Below, one piece after another: positions 8,476-16,753 of a stretch of DNA of 64,000 nucleotides (position 1 is its first letter; the number at the start of each line of letters is the position of its first letter). Position numbers and translations under genes: made by a program. The notes under the pieces are model-generated. The model ran no database searches. It worked only from the letters and a program-made list of their open reading frames with translations, and had not been told where the DNA came from. The DNA is from Pseudomonadales bacterium (lineage in GTDB: Bacteria; Pseudomonadota; Gammaproteobacteria; Pseudomonadales; Azotimanducaceae): assembly GCA_019634925.1 (NCBI GenBank), contig JAHCAL010000006.1:186001-250000 (forward strand), in the 5' to 3' direction.

Positions 8476-9632
8476 GCGCCGGTCCGGGGATCAGCGGCCG
8501 GTACGAGCGACTTTTCGTACATGTGATAGCGCTTGCTGACGCGTCCGCCGATGGTCTCGATGATGTGCCGCATGCCGGCGTTGTCCTCGAGGATCCAGGA
8601 GAGTTCCACGTTTTCGATGCCGCGTGCGAGCGCCGGTGCGCAGATGGCGTCGATCACGGCGAACGCGAGCCCGGGACCGAAGCGGGTGTGCTGGTGTGCG
8701 CGGCGCACGCCCATGAGCGGTACGCGGCCCGTGTCGGGATAGCGCACCTTGAGGCGCCACAGCAGTTTCGCCCAGCCGGTCGGGAAGATCCGGCCGTCGA
8801 GATCGCGGATGCAGGCATTCACGTTCGGCAACATGACGATGAACGCCGCGGGTATGCCGTCGAGCTCCGCGATCTGGATGAAGTCGGGCCCGATCACCAG
8901 CAGCATCTCCTTGCCGATGCGGACGAACTCCTCCCGGGTGAACGGCACGAACAGCCAGTTGTTCGCCCACGCGTCGTTGAAGATGTCGCAGACGGTTGCG
9001 AGATCCCCGGCCACGTCGCGCCGGTCGAGCGGACGCACGACGAGCCGCTCGCCCATGCGGCGCATCAGGCTGGTCATCAGCGGCGGACGCGGGAAGCGCG
9101 GCGAGAGTTCGTAGGCGAGCAGTTCGCGCGCCACGGCGTAGCCGGCCGCGCGCACGTGCGGTTCGTACCAGCGCCGGGCGTGGGTCATCATGAAATACGG
9201 CGGCGTATCGAAACCGTCCACCAGGAGCCCCACTTCCTGGTTGATGCCGAGATTGAACGGACCGACCGTGCGGCGCATGCCGCGCGCGCGCAGCCAGGCT
9301 TCTGCCGCGCCGAGCAGGGCGGCGAACACGGCGGGATCGTCGATGGCGTCGAGGAGGCCGAAGTAACCGAGTTCGGGGCGCCCCAGGTCCGCGTTCAGCC
9401 GGTCGATCTGCGCGCTGATGCGGCCGACCGGCTGCCCGTCACGCAGGGCCAGGAAGCCCTGCCACTCGGCATGACGGAAGAACGGGTTGCGACGCTCGTC
9501 GATCTGCTCGCGCCGGTCGAACAGCAGGGGCGGCACCCAGGCCGGGTCGTCCGCGAAGATCTGCCACGGCAGACGCAGGAATGCTTCCCGGTCCGCCCGG
9601 TTGCGAAGCGGTACGATCCGCACGGCGCTCAT
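8472..9632 (-). CDS. GNAT-type ceramide synthase-like acyltransferase (bCerS-like)
   Basis: The 386-residue protein resembles the large GNAT-fold proteins to which Caulobacter bCerS belongs; that enzyme N-acylates the sphingoid base in bacterial ceramide synthesis. Visible features are the N-terminal PWQIFADDPAWVPPLL, RRNPFFRHAEWQGFLALRDG, FNLGINQEVGLLVDGF, the PYFMMTHARRWYEPH block and a C-terminal second GNAT-like half ending ELSWILEDNAGMRHIIETIG. I chose the ATG at 9632, preceded by GAGGTG, over a GTG three codons earlier. It is coupled to the MobA-like gene and divergent from the acyl-AMP ligase across an AT-rich gap. The reductase-plus-ligase neighbours support the ceramide reading. Related uncharacterised GNAT proteins exist outside sphingolipid loci, so the call is likely, not certain. 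Confidence 0.7.
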   Translation of the reverse strand: MSAVRIVPLRNRADREAFLRLPWQIFADDPAWVPPLLFDRREQIDERRNPFFRHAEWQGFLALRDGQPVGRISAQIDRLNADLGRPELGYFGLLDAIDDPAVFAALLGAAEAWLRARGMRRTVGPFNLGINQEVGLLVDGFDTPPYFMMTHARRWYEPHVRAAGYAVARELLAYELSPRFPRPPLMTSLMRRMGERLVVRPLDRRDVAGDLATVCDIFNDAWANNWLFVPFTREEFVRIGKEMLLVIGPDFIQIAELDGIPAAFIVMLPNVNACIRDLDGRIFPTGWAKLLWRLKVRYPDTGRVPLMGVRRAHQHTRFGPGLAFAVIDAICAPALARGIENVELSWILEDNAGMRHIIETIGGRVSKRYHMYEKSLVPAADPRTGA

Positions 9633-9956
9633 GACCGACACCTCACTTCAGGATTCACTTATTCTCCATTTTCGTGCCATGATCCCCAAATTGCTTCAAA
9701 ATTTTATTCACAATTCTTTCATGACCTTCTGTACAATCGCGGCCGGCCCGGGCAGATTACCGTCGTGCCGGTCAGAATCAACGCAGGACAGCGGGCGATT
9801 CTCAACTTGATAACGCTCTACGATGCCAAGGTTCGCGCAGAGTTCGGTCGCACCGATCGTCACGCGAGGCGCGACGATGCCTGCGGCGCCGCGCTGCGCG
9901 AGAGGGAGCCCGGGCAGAACCCCGCGCCAGAGGGCAGGCGGTCCGTCCCGGCAGAC
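9633..9956. promoter_or_regulatory. AT-rich divergent intergenic region with possible promoter
   Basis: This 324-base gap separates the divergent ceramide synthase-like and acyl-AMP ligase genes. Its middle part (about 9655-9735) is strikingly AT-rich against the GC-rich background. On the plus strand TTCACA (9707-9712) and TACAAT (9732-9737) could be -35 and -10 boxes, but the 19-base spacing is long. No operator palindrome or riboswitch-like fold was recognised, and no convincing small gene is seen in it. Confidence 0.4.
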
Positions 9957-11711
9957 ATGGAGCTTCGACACTTGACAGCCGAACTTCAGACGGAATTCGC
10001 CAGCACACTTCCCGAAGCGCTCGATCGCGCGGCCCGCACCGACCATGGAATGACCTTCTTCGACAGCCGTGGGGCCGTCGAGCGGCGGATCTCCTATGGT
10101 GAGCTGCGCGATCGGTCGCTCGAACTCGCCGGGCGGCTCGCCGGCGCCGGGTTCAAGCCCGGTGAGCGGATCGCGATGGTCGCGGAAACGCGGCTCGATT
10201 TCGTGCAGCTGTTCTTCGCCTGTCAATATGCGGGCCTGGTGCCCGTGCCGCTCAATGCCAGCGTGAACCTGGGCGGTCGCGACAGCTACGTTCGCCAGCT
10301 CGCGTTCCTGGTACGCAACTGCGAAGCGCGGGCGCTGTTCGGCTCGGATGCCTTTCTCGAATTCATGACGGAAGCGGCCGGCGACTTGGGGCTCGCGCAT
10401 CTCGGTACGCTCGAGGCGTTCGAGAACGCCTTCGTCGAGCGTCGGGCCCTGCCGCAGGTCACGCCCGCCGATCATGCCTACGTGCAGTACACCTCGGGCA
10501 GCACTCGGGTGGCACGTGGCGTGCTCATGACCCAGCGCGCGGTGATGACCAACCTGCGCGCGATCATCTTCGACGGACTCAAGTTGCGTCCCGACGACCG
10601 GTTCTTCTCGTGGCTGCCCTTCTATCACGACATGGGCCTGGTCGGAAAACTGCTGACGCCGGTGGCGGGACGGGCATCCGTCGCGTATCTCGACTCGCGG
10701 CATTTCGCGTTGCGTCCGCGCCTGTGGCTCAAGCTGCTGGAGGAAACCGGCGCGACGATCTCGTTCGGGCCGTCGTTCGGCTACGGCCTTTGTGCACGGC
10801 GCATGCGGGACGGCGAGGGCGCGGGCTACGATCTCAGTCGCTGGCGCGTGGCCGGGATCGGCGCGGAAATGATCCGCATGCGCACCATCGAGGAGTTCCT
10901 CGAGGCGGTGGCCGGCAGCGGGTTCGACGCCAGCGCGCTGCTGCCCTGCTACGGCATGGCGGAGGTGGGCCTCGCCATCAGCTTCTCCGAACTCGGCGGT
11001 GGCGTGCACGCGGATCGGGTCGACCGCCAGCAGTGCATGGAGGGCCGCCGCGCGGTTCCGCACGTGCCGGGCAGCTGCGGCCCGACGCTCGAATTCGTCT
11101 CGTGCGGGCGACCGCTCGCCGGCATCGAAGTCGAAATTCGCGACAGCGCGGGGCGCCGCCTGCCGGACCGCATGATCGGCACCATCTATGCGAAGACCGA
11201 CAGCGTGATGGACGTCTACCTCAACAACCCTGAAGCCTCTGCGGAGGCCCTGGTCGGCGGCTGGCTCAATACCGGTGACCTCGGCTACCTGGTTGACGGC
11301 AACGTGGTGATCACCGGCCGCGAGAAAGACCTCATCATCGTCCACGGGCGCAACTACTGGCCGCAGGATCTCGAATACGTGGCCGAGCAACATCCGGGCG
11401 TGCGCGCCGGGGACGCCATGGCGTTCTCGCTGGAGGATGGCTCGGGCAACGAGCGGGTCGTCATGCTCGTGCAGTGTCGTGAACTCGACGCCGCAGCGCG
11501 TGAGCGCATGCGCAGCCAGATCGAAGCGCGGGTGCGCGCGGAGTTCTCCTGTGACTGCGAGGTCGAGCTGGTCGGCGCGCACACCCTGCCGCGCACCTCG
11601 TCCGGCAAGCCGTCGCGCTCGCGCGCGCGGGCCGACTACGCCGCCTCGCTGGGGCTCGCCGGCAACGATGCCGGCGGCTGGCAGCACCTGATGGCGCGCG
11701 TCAGCCGGTGA
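9957..11711 (+). CDS. Fatty acyl-AMP ligase / acyl-ACP synthetase
   Basis: This adenylate-forming enzyme activates a fatty acid with ATP and normally passes it to an acyl carrier protein. All core motifs are visible: YTSGST (about 178-183), FFSWLPFYHDMGLVG, YGMAEVGLAIS, NTGDLGYLVDGNVVITGREKD, then RNYWPQDLE and SSGKPSR near the C-terminus. The HDMGL and RNYWPQDLE stretches are typical of FAAL-type rather than CoA ligases. Length 584 residues is normal. The chosen ATG has only a weak ribosome site. It lies 34 bp upstream of the CerR-like reductase and diverges from the ceramide synthase-like gene, the grouping known from Caulobacter, where an acyl-ACP synthetase is one of the ceramide-synthesis genes. 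No ACP gene is adjacent, so its carrier must lie elsewhere. Confidence 0.85.
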   Translation: MELRHLTAELQTEFASTLPEALDRAARTDHGMTFFDSRGAVERRISYGELRDRSLELAGRLAGAGFKPGERIAMVAETRLDFVQLFFACQYAGLVPVPLNASVNLGGRDSYVRQLAFLVRNCEARALFGSDAFLEFMTEAAGDLGLAHLGTLEAFENAFVERRALPQVTPADHAYVQYTSGSTRVARGVLMTQRAVMTNLRAIIFDGLKLRPDDRFFSWLPFYHDMGLVGKLLTPVAGRASVAYLDSRHFALRPRLWLKLLEETGATISFGPSFGYGLCARRMRDGEGAGYDLSRWRVAGIGAEMIRMRTIEEFLEAVAGSGFDASALLPCYGMAEVGLAISFSELGGGVHADRVDRQQCMEGRRAVPHVPGSCGPTLEFVSCGRPLAGIEVEIRDSAGRRLPDRMIGTIYAKTDSVMDVYLNNPEASAEALVGGWLNTGDLGYLVDGNVVITGREKDLIIVHGRNYWPQDLEYVAEQHPGVRAGDAMAFSLEDGSGNERVVMLVQCRELDAAARERMRSQIEARVRAEFSCDCEVELVGAHTLPRTSSGKPSRSRARADYAASLGLAGNDAGGWQHLMARVSR

Positions 11712-11745
11712 CCCTGAGCCTGCGCTGCGCCAAGTTCCGGACGCG

Positions 11746-12684
11746 GTGACACGCGTCGTTCGGCGCGTGGCGTTGACCGGCGCGACCGGATTCATCGGCA
11801 CCCGACTGTGTGACGCGCTCGTCGCCGAAGGGTGCGCCGTCCGTGCGCTCACCCGCGGCGCGTGCCCGGCGCGCGCGGGCGTCGAGTGGATCACGGGTGC
11901 CCTGACCGATCCCGGTGTACTCGCGCGGCTGGTGGACGGCGCGGAAGCGGTCGTGCACTGCGCCGGTGCCGTCCGTGGCTGCGGGCCCGACGACTTTCAC
12001 GAGGCCAATGTCGCGGCGCCTGGTGCGCTGGGCTTGGCGGTTGCGCGGCATGCGCCGCAGGCCCGGTTGCTCCTGGTGTCTTCTCTCGCGGCCCGGGAAC
12101 CGACACTGTCCGCCTATGCGGCGAGCAAGCACGCCGGCGAGGCCGCGGCGCAGGCTGCGGGCATCAGGGTGACCGTGTTCCGCCCGCCGGCCGTGTACGG
12201 GCCGGGTGACCGTGAACTGCGCCCGCTGCTCGACGGGCTGTATCGTGGTCTCGGGTTCATCCCCGGACACCGCGGGCGGTTCGCACTGATCTTCGTCGAC
12301 GATCTGGTGGGCGCCGTGCTGGGGTGGCTGGCCTGGCCGGACGCCGATGGCGGCTGCTTCGAACTCGACGACGGAACAACGGGCGGATACGACTGGGACA
12401 TGGTCATCGACGCGATCAGCCGGTTGCGCGGTCGGCGGGTGGTGGCGCTCAGAATTCCGCGCCGCCTGCTCGGTTCGGTCGCGCGCGTGAACGGCTGGTT
12501 GCAGGGTGCGCTCGGTCGCCAGCCCATGCTGACCCCGGGCAAGGTACGCGAACTTTACCACCCGGACTGGACCTGCGACGGCGCACCGTTCGCGCGCCTG
12601 ACCGGCTGGCAGCCCAAGGTCGGTCTCGCGGATGGATTGCGGTTGACCCTGGTCGGGCCGGTACGGGACGATGCCGCCGCCTGA
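11746..12684 (+). CDS. NAD-dependent epimerase/dehydratase, CerR-like
   Basis: This extended short-chain dehydrogenase has the Rossmann TGATGFIG at residues 11-18, the YxxxK pair at about Y124 and K128 (SAYAASKHAGE) preceded by the catalytic-type VSS, and FRPPAVYGPGD further on. It starts with GTG and has 312 residues. In bacterial sphingolipid producers a protein of this type, CerR, reduces the keto group made by serine palmitoyltransferase. The family has many other members, so the assignment rests on its place right after the acyl-AMP ligase and beside the ceramide synthase-like gene. A GT25-type glycosyltransferase follows 46 bp later, probably in the same transcript. Confidence 0.7.
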   Translation: MTRVVRRVALTGATGFIGTRLCDALVAEGCAVRALTRGACPARAGVEWITGALTDPGVLARLVDGAEAVVHCAGAVRGCGPDDFHEANVAAPGALGLAVARHAPQARLLLVSSLAAREPTLSAYAASKHAGEAAAQAAGIRVTVFRPPAVYGPGDRELRPLLDGLYRGLGFIPGHRGRFALIFVDDLVGAVLGWLAWPDADGGCFELDDGTTGGYDWDMVIDAISRLRGRRVVALRIPRRLLGSVARVNGWLQGALGRQPMLTPGKVRELYHPDWTCDGAPFARLTGWQPKVGLADGLRLTLVGPVRDDAAA

Positions 12685-12730
12685 AGTGCGGGTCGACCCG
12701 CCCGGGTCCATACATCACGGAGAATTGCGG

Positions 12731-13588
12731 GTGACGGAAGCGACAGGAGTGGCCGACGGTGCGGTACAGGCGGAGAGCGGTCCGAGCTGGCATGGCTGTC
12801 CGCCACGCGCGGATTGTCCGCACTGCAACGGCTCGCATCCGGCGGCGCTGCTCGACTGGTCGTTCCTCGACGCGGTCTACTGTATTTCACTGAAGAGCCG
12901 CGACGACCGCGCCCTGCGCGTGGCGGACGAATTCCACCGAACCGGGCTGTGTCGCTACGTACGCTACTACCGGCCGGACAAGCATCCGAAGAAAGGCATC
13001 ATCGGCAGCTGGGAATCGCATCGCGCGTGCGCAATGGACGCCCAGGCGCGCGGCTTCCGGAACGCCCTGGTGTTCGAGGACGATGTGAAGTTTCTGCGGC
13101 GGGTCACGCCGCGCCTGCTGCACGAGGTGGCCCTGACCCTGGATCGGCTGCCCGCGGACTGGCGCATCCTGTACCTCGGGCACTGGCCGGTGGAGGCATG
13201 GTTCCTGCGCCCCAACCTGCTGAAAACGCGCTCGGCCTGCGCGCACGCCTACATCATCAGCCCGCGCCTCATGGCCTGGCTGGCAGCGCATCCCTACGGC
13301 ACGCCGGGCATCGCGTTCACGAAGATCATCGGCCGGGCGCTGGATTCCGCGTTCTCGCGGCTGCCCGGGACCTACGCCCTGTTTCCCATGCTCGCGACGC
13401 AGAGCATCAGCCAGAGCGACAATTTCAACGCCAAGGCGAAGCCGAAGACCAAGCTCAAGCACTGGGTGACCCGTTCGCGCTACCGCGAGACGCTGCTTTC
13501 GCACCTCATGCGCCCGGCGGAACTCATCGTGGTGGCGCTGTCGCCGTTCTTCTGGCTGCGCCACCGCTGGCGCGCGTGGCGCGGCTAG
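12731..13588 (+). CDS. Glycosyltransferase family 25-like protein
   Basis: The protein resembles GT25 (LPS/collagen galactosyltransferase-type) enzymes: a DAVYCISLKSRDDR start to the fold, IGSWESHRACAMDA, and the acidic metal-binding FEDDV motif at about residues 117-121, followed by the later SACAHAYIIS stretch. About 285 residues; the C-terminus ends in a basic, aromatic amphipathic segment (SPFFWLRHRW) that may touch the membrane. A CPPRADCPHC pair of cysteines near the N-terminus is unusual and could bind a metal. The GTG start has GGAGA upstream. It follows the CerR-like gene and converges with the hydroxylase gene by a 4-bp overlap. A role in glycosylating the envelope lipid is inferred. 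Confidence 0.7.
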   Translation: MTEATGVADGAVQAESGPSWHGCPPRADCPHCNGSHPAALLDWSFLDAVYCISLKSRDDRALRVADEFHRTGLCRYVRYYRPDKHPKKGIIGSWESHRACAMDAQARGFRNALVFEDDVKFLRRVTPRLLHEVALTLDRLPADWRILYLGHWPVEAWFLRPNLLKTRSACAHAYIISPRLMAWLAAHPYGTPGIAFTKIIGRALDSAFSRLPGTYALFPMLATQSISQSDNFNAKAKPKTKLKHWVTRSRYRETLLSHLMRPAELIVVALSPFFWLRHRWRAWRG

Positions 13589-14400
13589 CCCGCGGCAGCG
13601 CCGCGCGCGCCCGGCGCGTACTGCCGCCACATGTTGCGCTTTGCGTCCTTCACGTAGGCCGTGCGCTTGAAGATGCCGATCAGGATCCGGTTCAGCCAGC
13701 GCCCGAGTGGGCGCATCGGCCGGTCGACGTCGAAGAACAGCACCACGCGCACGTCGTCGGTGTCGTTCCAGACCTCGTGTTCGAAATAGTCGTCGAAAAC
13801 CACCGGCTTGCCGATCTCCCAGGAAAAGATCCGGTCGCCCACGCGAATCCGGCACGCGGTCCGGTCGCGCGGCACGACGAGCGGCAGGTGGATCCGGATG
13901 ATGCCGTTGGTCGGGCCCTGGTGCGGTGGAATGTGGTAACGCGGCGACAGGATCGAGAACATGGCATTGCGCAGGTCGGGCACGCCGGCGAGCAGCGCCG
14001 CGGTGCGCGGACAGCGTTCGCAATGCGGCGGAAAGGGATCGCCGAACGTATAGAACGGATACACCTGCCAGTTGCGGCCCTGCGAGATGCGCGCCTGGTC
14101 GGGCGACACGTCGTGGAAGGCGGGCAGCGGGTCCGCGCTCGCGAGGACGGCGTCGAGTTCCGCGCGAATCGTCTGCCAGTGCGCCGCGAAGCCGGCGAGC
14201 CAGGGAAACACAGACGGATCGAATGTCGGTTCGGCGCCGATCCGAGACTGGCGCCGGAACAACGCCGCCACCGCCGCCATCAGGGTTTTGCCGAGGCCCT
14301 TCACCCAGCGGCGGCGCGCGGAACGGAATCGCTGCAGGGGGCCCATCGGGGCGGTCGAAGCGCGCTGCGCCTGTGCGTCGGTAGGGGAGTGATCCTGCAT
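13585..14400 (-). CDS. Aspartyl/asparaginyl beta-hydroxylase family (LpxO-like) dioxygenase
   Basis: This is a 2-oxoglutarate/Fe(II) dioxygenase of the PF05118 family, which includes AspH and the lipid A 2-hydroxylase LpxO. The catalytic part shows HIPPHQGPTN (metal His about 160), IIRIHLPL with the conserved Arg, and DDYFEHEVWN (second His about 208). About 271 residues. A basic N-terminal stretch with a hydrophobic segment (KTLMAAVAALF, about 38-48) could hold it to the membrane. It converges with the GT25-like gene and diverges from the sulfotransferase. In a sphingolipid setting, hydroxylation of an amide-linked acyl chain at C2 is attractive, but lipid A or a protein side chain could also be the substrate. 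Confidence 0.8.
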   Translation of the reverse strand: MQDHSPTDAQAQRASTAPMGPLQRFRSARRRWVKGLGKTLMAAVAALFRRQSRIGAEPTFDPSVFPWLAGFAAHWQTIRAELDAVLASADPLPAFHDVSPDQARISQGRNWQVYPFYTFGDPFPPHCERCPRTAALLAGVPDLRNAMFSILSPRYHIPPHQGPTNGIIRIHLPLVVPRDRTACRIRVGDRIFSWEIGKPVVFDDYFEHEVWNDTDDVRVVLFFDVDRPMRPLGRWLNRILIGIFKRTAYVKDAKRNMWRQYAPGARGAAAG

Positions 14401-14628
14401 GTCCGTCGAAACCTCGTCGAATGGCCGGCCGCGTTCACTAATGCAGGCGTGGACACTATGCTGCTCATCCCGGTTGCGCGTGTCGGCTGTGCGAGCCGAC
14501 GCGGCCGGGCCGCCGGTGCGGACGACAAAGTATGTCATCGCGCAACGGAAGGAAAGGGCGCCCACCGCGCGGCGACGGGTCGCGCGGCCCGCGCCCGTTT
14601 CACTACATCCGGATCACGGAACCCCGAC

Positions 14629-15501
14629 ATGCTGACGCCGACCAGGATCTTCGAACAGTCGCTCGCCGTACTCCCGGCAGGACGACGCTACCGGGTGGAA
14701 CGTTATCTGCGGGGCTGGTTCGATCAGCGCCGTCTCGGGCGCGCGGACTACGCGGTCGTGTCATTCGGCAAAAGCGGACGGACCTGGGTCCGCGTCATGC
14801 TCTCGAGGCTCTGTCAGCTCGAGTACGGCCTGCCGGAGCGCGAGCTGCTGGAGTTCGACAACTACCACCGCGCCAACCCGGCGATCCCGCGGATCTTCTT
14901 CACGCACGACAACTACCTGCGCGACTACACCGGGCACGGCGGGTCGAAGCGGGCCTATCGCGAACAGCGCGTGGTGCTGCTCGTCAGGCATCCGGCGGAC
15001 GTGACCATGTCGCAGTACTTCCAGTGGAAGCACCGGATGCGCAGCCACAAGATCCTGCTCAACCAGTACCCGGCGGACCCCGCGACCAGCCAGTTCGAAT
15101 TCATGATGGGTCCGAGCGGGCTGCCGAAGGTCATCGATTTCCTGAACGAGTGGGCGGCGGGATTCGCCGAGGTGCGCAGCGGCCTGACGGTACGCTACGA
15201 GGACCTGCGCACCGACACGGCGCGAGAGCTCGGCCGGCTCGCCGGGTTTCTCGGGCTCGACGTCGATGCGGCGCGCCTTGCGGACGTGGTCGAGTATGCG
15301 TCGGTCGAGAACATGCGCCAGCGCGAACGGGAAGAGCAATCCGGCTCCGAACGGCTGCGCCCCGGCGACCCTTCCAATCCTGACTCGTTCAAGACCCGGC
15401 GCGCCAAGGTCGGTGGCTACCACGACTACTTCGATGCGGCCGGGATCGCCGAGATCGACGCGCTGATCGCGCGGACGCTGGATCCGGTGTTCGGTTACTA
15501 G
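14629..15501 (+). CDS. Sulfotransferase family protein
   Basis: The 290-residue protein has the PAPS-binding features of sulfotransferases: the 5'-phosphosulfate loop SFGKSGRTWVRVML (about 45-58), the 3'-phosphate motif RHPADVTMSQYFQ, and late VRYEDLRTD followed by a K/R-rich G-G-Y end typical of the fold. It has no signal peptide, so it should act in the cytoplasm on a PAPS-derived sulfate. The ATG at 14629 begins the region of similarity. It follows the divergent hydroxylase gene and is the last clear member of the lipid island, so a sulfated lipid or glycan head group is a fair inference. A small MgtE-derived frame follows after 6 bp. Confidence 0.85.
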   Translation: MLTPTRIFEQSLAVLPAGRRYRVERYLRGWFDQRRLGRADYAVVSFGKSGRTWVRVMLSRLCQLEYGLPERELLEFDNYHRANPAIPRIFFTHDNYLRDYTGHGGSKRAYREQRVVLLVRHPADVTMSQYFQWKHRMRSHKILLNQYPADPATSQFEFMMGPSGLPKVIDFLNEWAAGFAEVRSGLTVRYEDLRTDTARELGRLAGFLGLDVDAARLADVVEYASVENMRQREREEQSGSERLRPGDPSNPDSFKTRRAKVGGYHDYFDAAGIAEIDALIARTLDPVFGY

Positions 15502-15507
15502 CGCACC

Positions 15508-15879
15508 ATGCGGCCCGTGGCGGACCGGAGATCCACGCGTGCCCGGACCGTTTCCGTGCCGACACCTTCCGGAATGGAGACGGTGGGTTCGCACACGGTT
15601 CCAGCCGCGGTGCACCTGCGGGCCGATCAGACCTGCGGCGACGCCCTGGCGGCCCTGCTGGCTGCACGTCCCGTGGCGGCGGAACTGCTGCTGGTCGTCG
15701 CGCCGGACGGGCGTCTCGTTGGAACCGTTCCGCTCGCACGCCTGGTCGCGCTGCCGTGGGCGCTTGCGCGGGCCGGGGTCGACCCGGCGTACGGCAGCGG
15801 GCCGCTCGCGACCATCTGCCAGGACATCCTGAGCCTGCTCGTCTACCTCGGCGTCGTGGCCCTGATCGGCGTGGGGTGA
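15508..15879 (+). pseudogene. Internally deleted MgtE-like fragment (CBS half plus last membrane helix)
   Basis: The 123-codon frame joins a CBS-like stretch (LRADQTCGDALAALLA, then LLLVVAPDGRLVGTVPLARLVALP) directly to GVDPAYGSGPLATICQDILSLLVYLGVV, which resembles the last helix of MgtE magnesium channels, where DPA and SGP residues line the pore. The other four helices are absent, so it cannot form a normal channel. It may be a decayed mgtE, or a small protein that kept a regulatory CBS fold and one membrane helix. An internal ATG at 15574 is a second start option. It begins 6 bp after the sulfotransferase stop and could be co-transcribed. Confidence 0.5.
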
Positions 15880-15889
15880 CCGGTCCGGG

Positions 15890-16693
15890 TCAGCCGCCGG
15901 CGTGCGCGTCGAGCCACCGGACGATGGCGGGATATGCCGCCACGTCCTGGATCATGAAGAGGTGCCCGCCGTCGAACAGGGCGAGGTCGGCGCCGGGGAT
16001 GCGCGCGGCGAGGCTTTCCAGGTTCGCGACCGGGGCGATGCCGTCGTGCCGCCCGCCGGCGACCAGCACCGGCAGGCGCAGCGACGGCAGGCGTTCCCAG
16101 GTGTCGTGCATGGCCCGGGCCGCGAGCTGCAGTGCCGCGCCTGTCTCGTCGCGGTCGGCGCGCTGTGCCGCGCGCGCAAACGCCAAGAGTTTCTCGAACT
16201 GATCCGGATGCGCTGCGCGCCAGGCGGCGTCGCGACGGCGATCGGCGAGTTCCAGTTGCTGCACGAGCCGCGTGTCCTCGGGTAGCGCCGCGAGTTCGTG
16301 GAGCGGATACGAGGCGCCGCCGGCGCCGCCGGCGCTCGTGCAGCAGAGCACCAGTGCCCTGACCCGGGCGGGATGTCGCAGCGCGAGCTCCTGCGCGACC
16401 ATGCCGCCGAAGGAAACTCCCACGACCGGCACCGGTCCCCAGCCGAGCGTGTCGAGGAGGGCCGCGGCATCGTCGCCATAGTCCGCCATGGTGTAGGGTC
16501 CCGGCGGGACCGCGCTGCGGCCGAGCCCGCGCTGGTCGTACGCAAGCACCTCGAAGCGCCGTGCGAGCGGCCCGTCGAAGACGTTGGGGCGGGTGCGCAG
16601 ATCGCCGCCGGTGCCGCTGATGAACAGCAGGCGTGGTCCGCTGCCGGCGATCTCGTAGTAGAGCTCGATGCCGTTGGCCAGGATGGTTGGCAT
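15890..16693 (-). CDS. Alpha/beta hydrolase
   Basis: A 267-residue alpha/beta hydrolase. The nucleophile elbow is GVSFGGM (Ser about 94), the acid is probably the Asp of GGRHDGIAP, and the catalytic His lies in FDGGHLFMIQD. The oxyanion region is FISGTGGD near residues 25-31. The N-terminal ANGIELYYEIAGSGP is typical of the lactonase/haloperoxidase-like branch (3-oxoadipate enol-lactonase relatives). No signal peptide is seen. It diverges from the YbbN-like thioredoxin at 16754 with a 60-bp gap. The substrate cannot be predicted. Confidence 0.8.
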   Translation of the reverse strand: MPTILANGIELYYEIAGSGPRLLFISGTGGDLRTRPNVFDGPLARRFEVLAYDQRGLGRSAVPPGPYTMADYGDDAAALLDTLGWGPVPVVGVSFGGMVAQELALRHPARVRALVLCCTSAGGAGGASYPLHELAALPEDTRLVQQLELADRRRDAAWRAAHPDQFEKLLAFARAAQRADRDETGAALQLAARAMHDTWERLPSLRLPVLVAGGRHDGIAPVANLESLAARIPGADLALFDGGHLFMIQDVAAYPAIVRWLDAHAGG

Positions 16694-16753
16694 GGATGGT
16701 CCGCCTCCGCGTGCTGGGGCATCATAGCGTCATTCCGCTGACGGCTGATCCCC

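Noticed and set aside
9708..11894. Long minus-strand open frame opposite the acyl-AMP ligase
   Set aside because: Antisense to a gene with full catalytic motifs; composition is shadow-like.
12685..15501. ACP or serine palmitoyltransferase hidden near the ceramide genes
   Set aside because: No DSL-type phosphopantetheine motif and no PLP-lysine alpha-oxoamine synthase frame was found on either strand.
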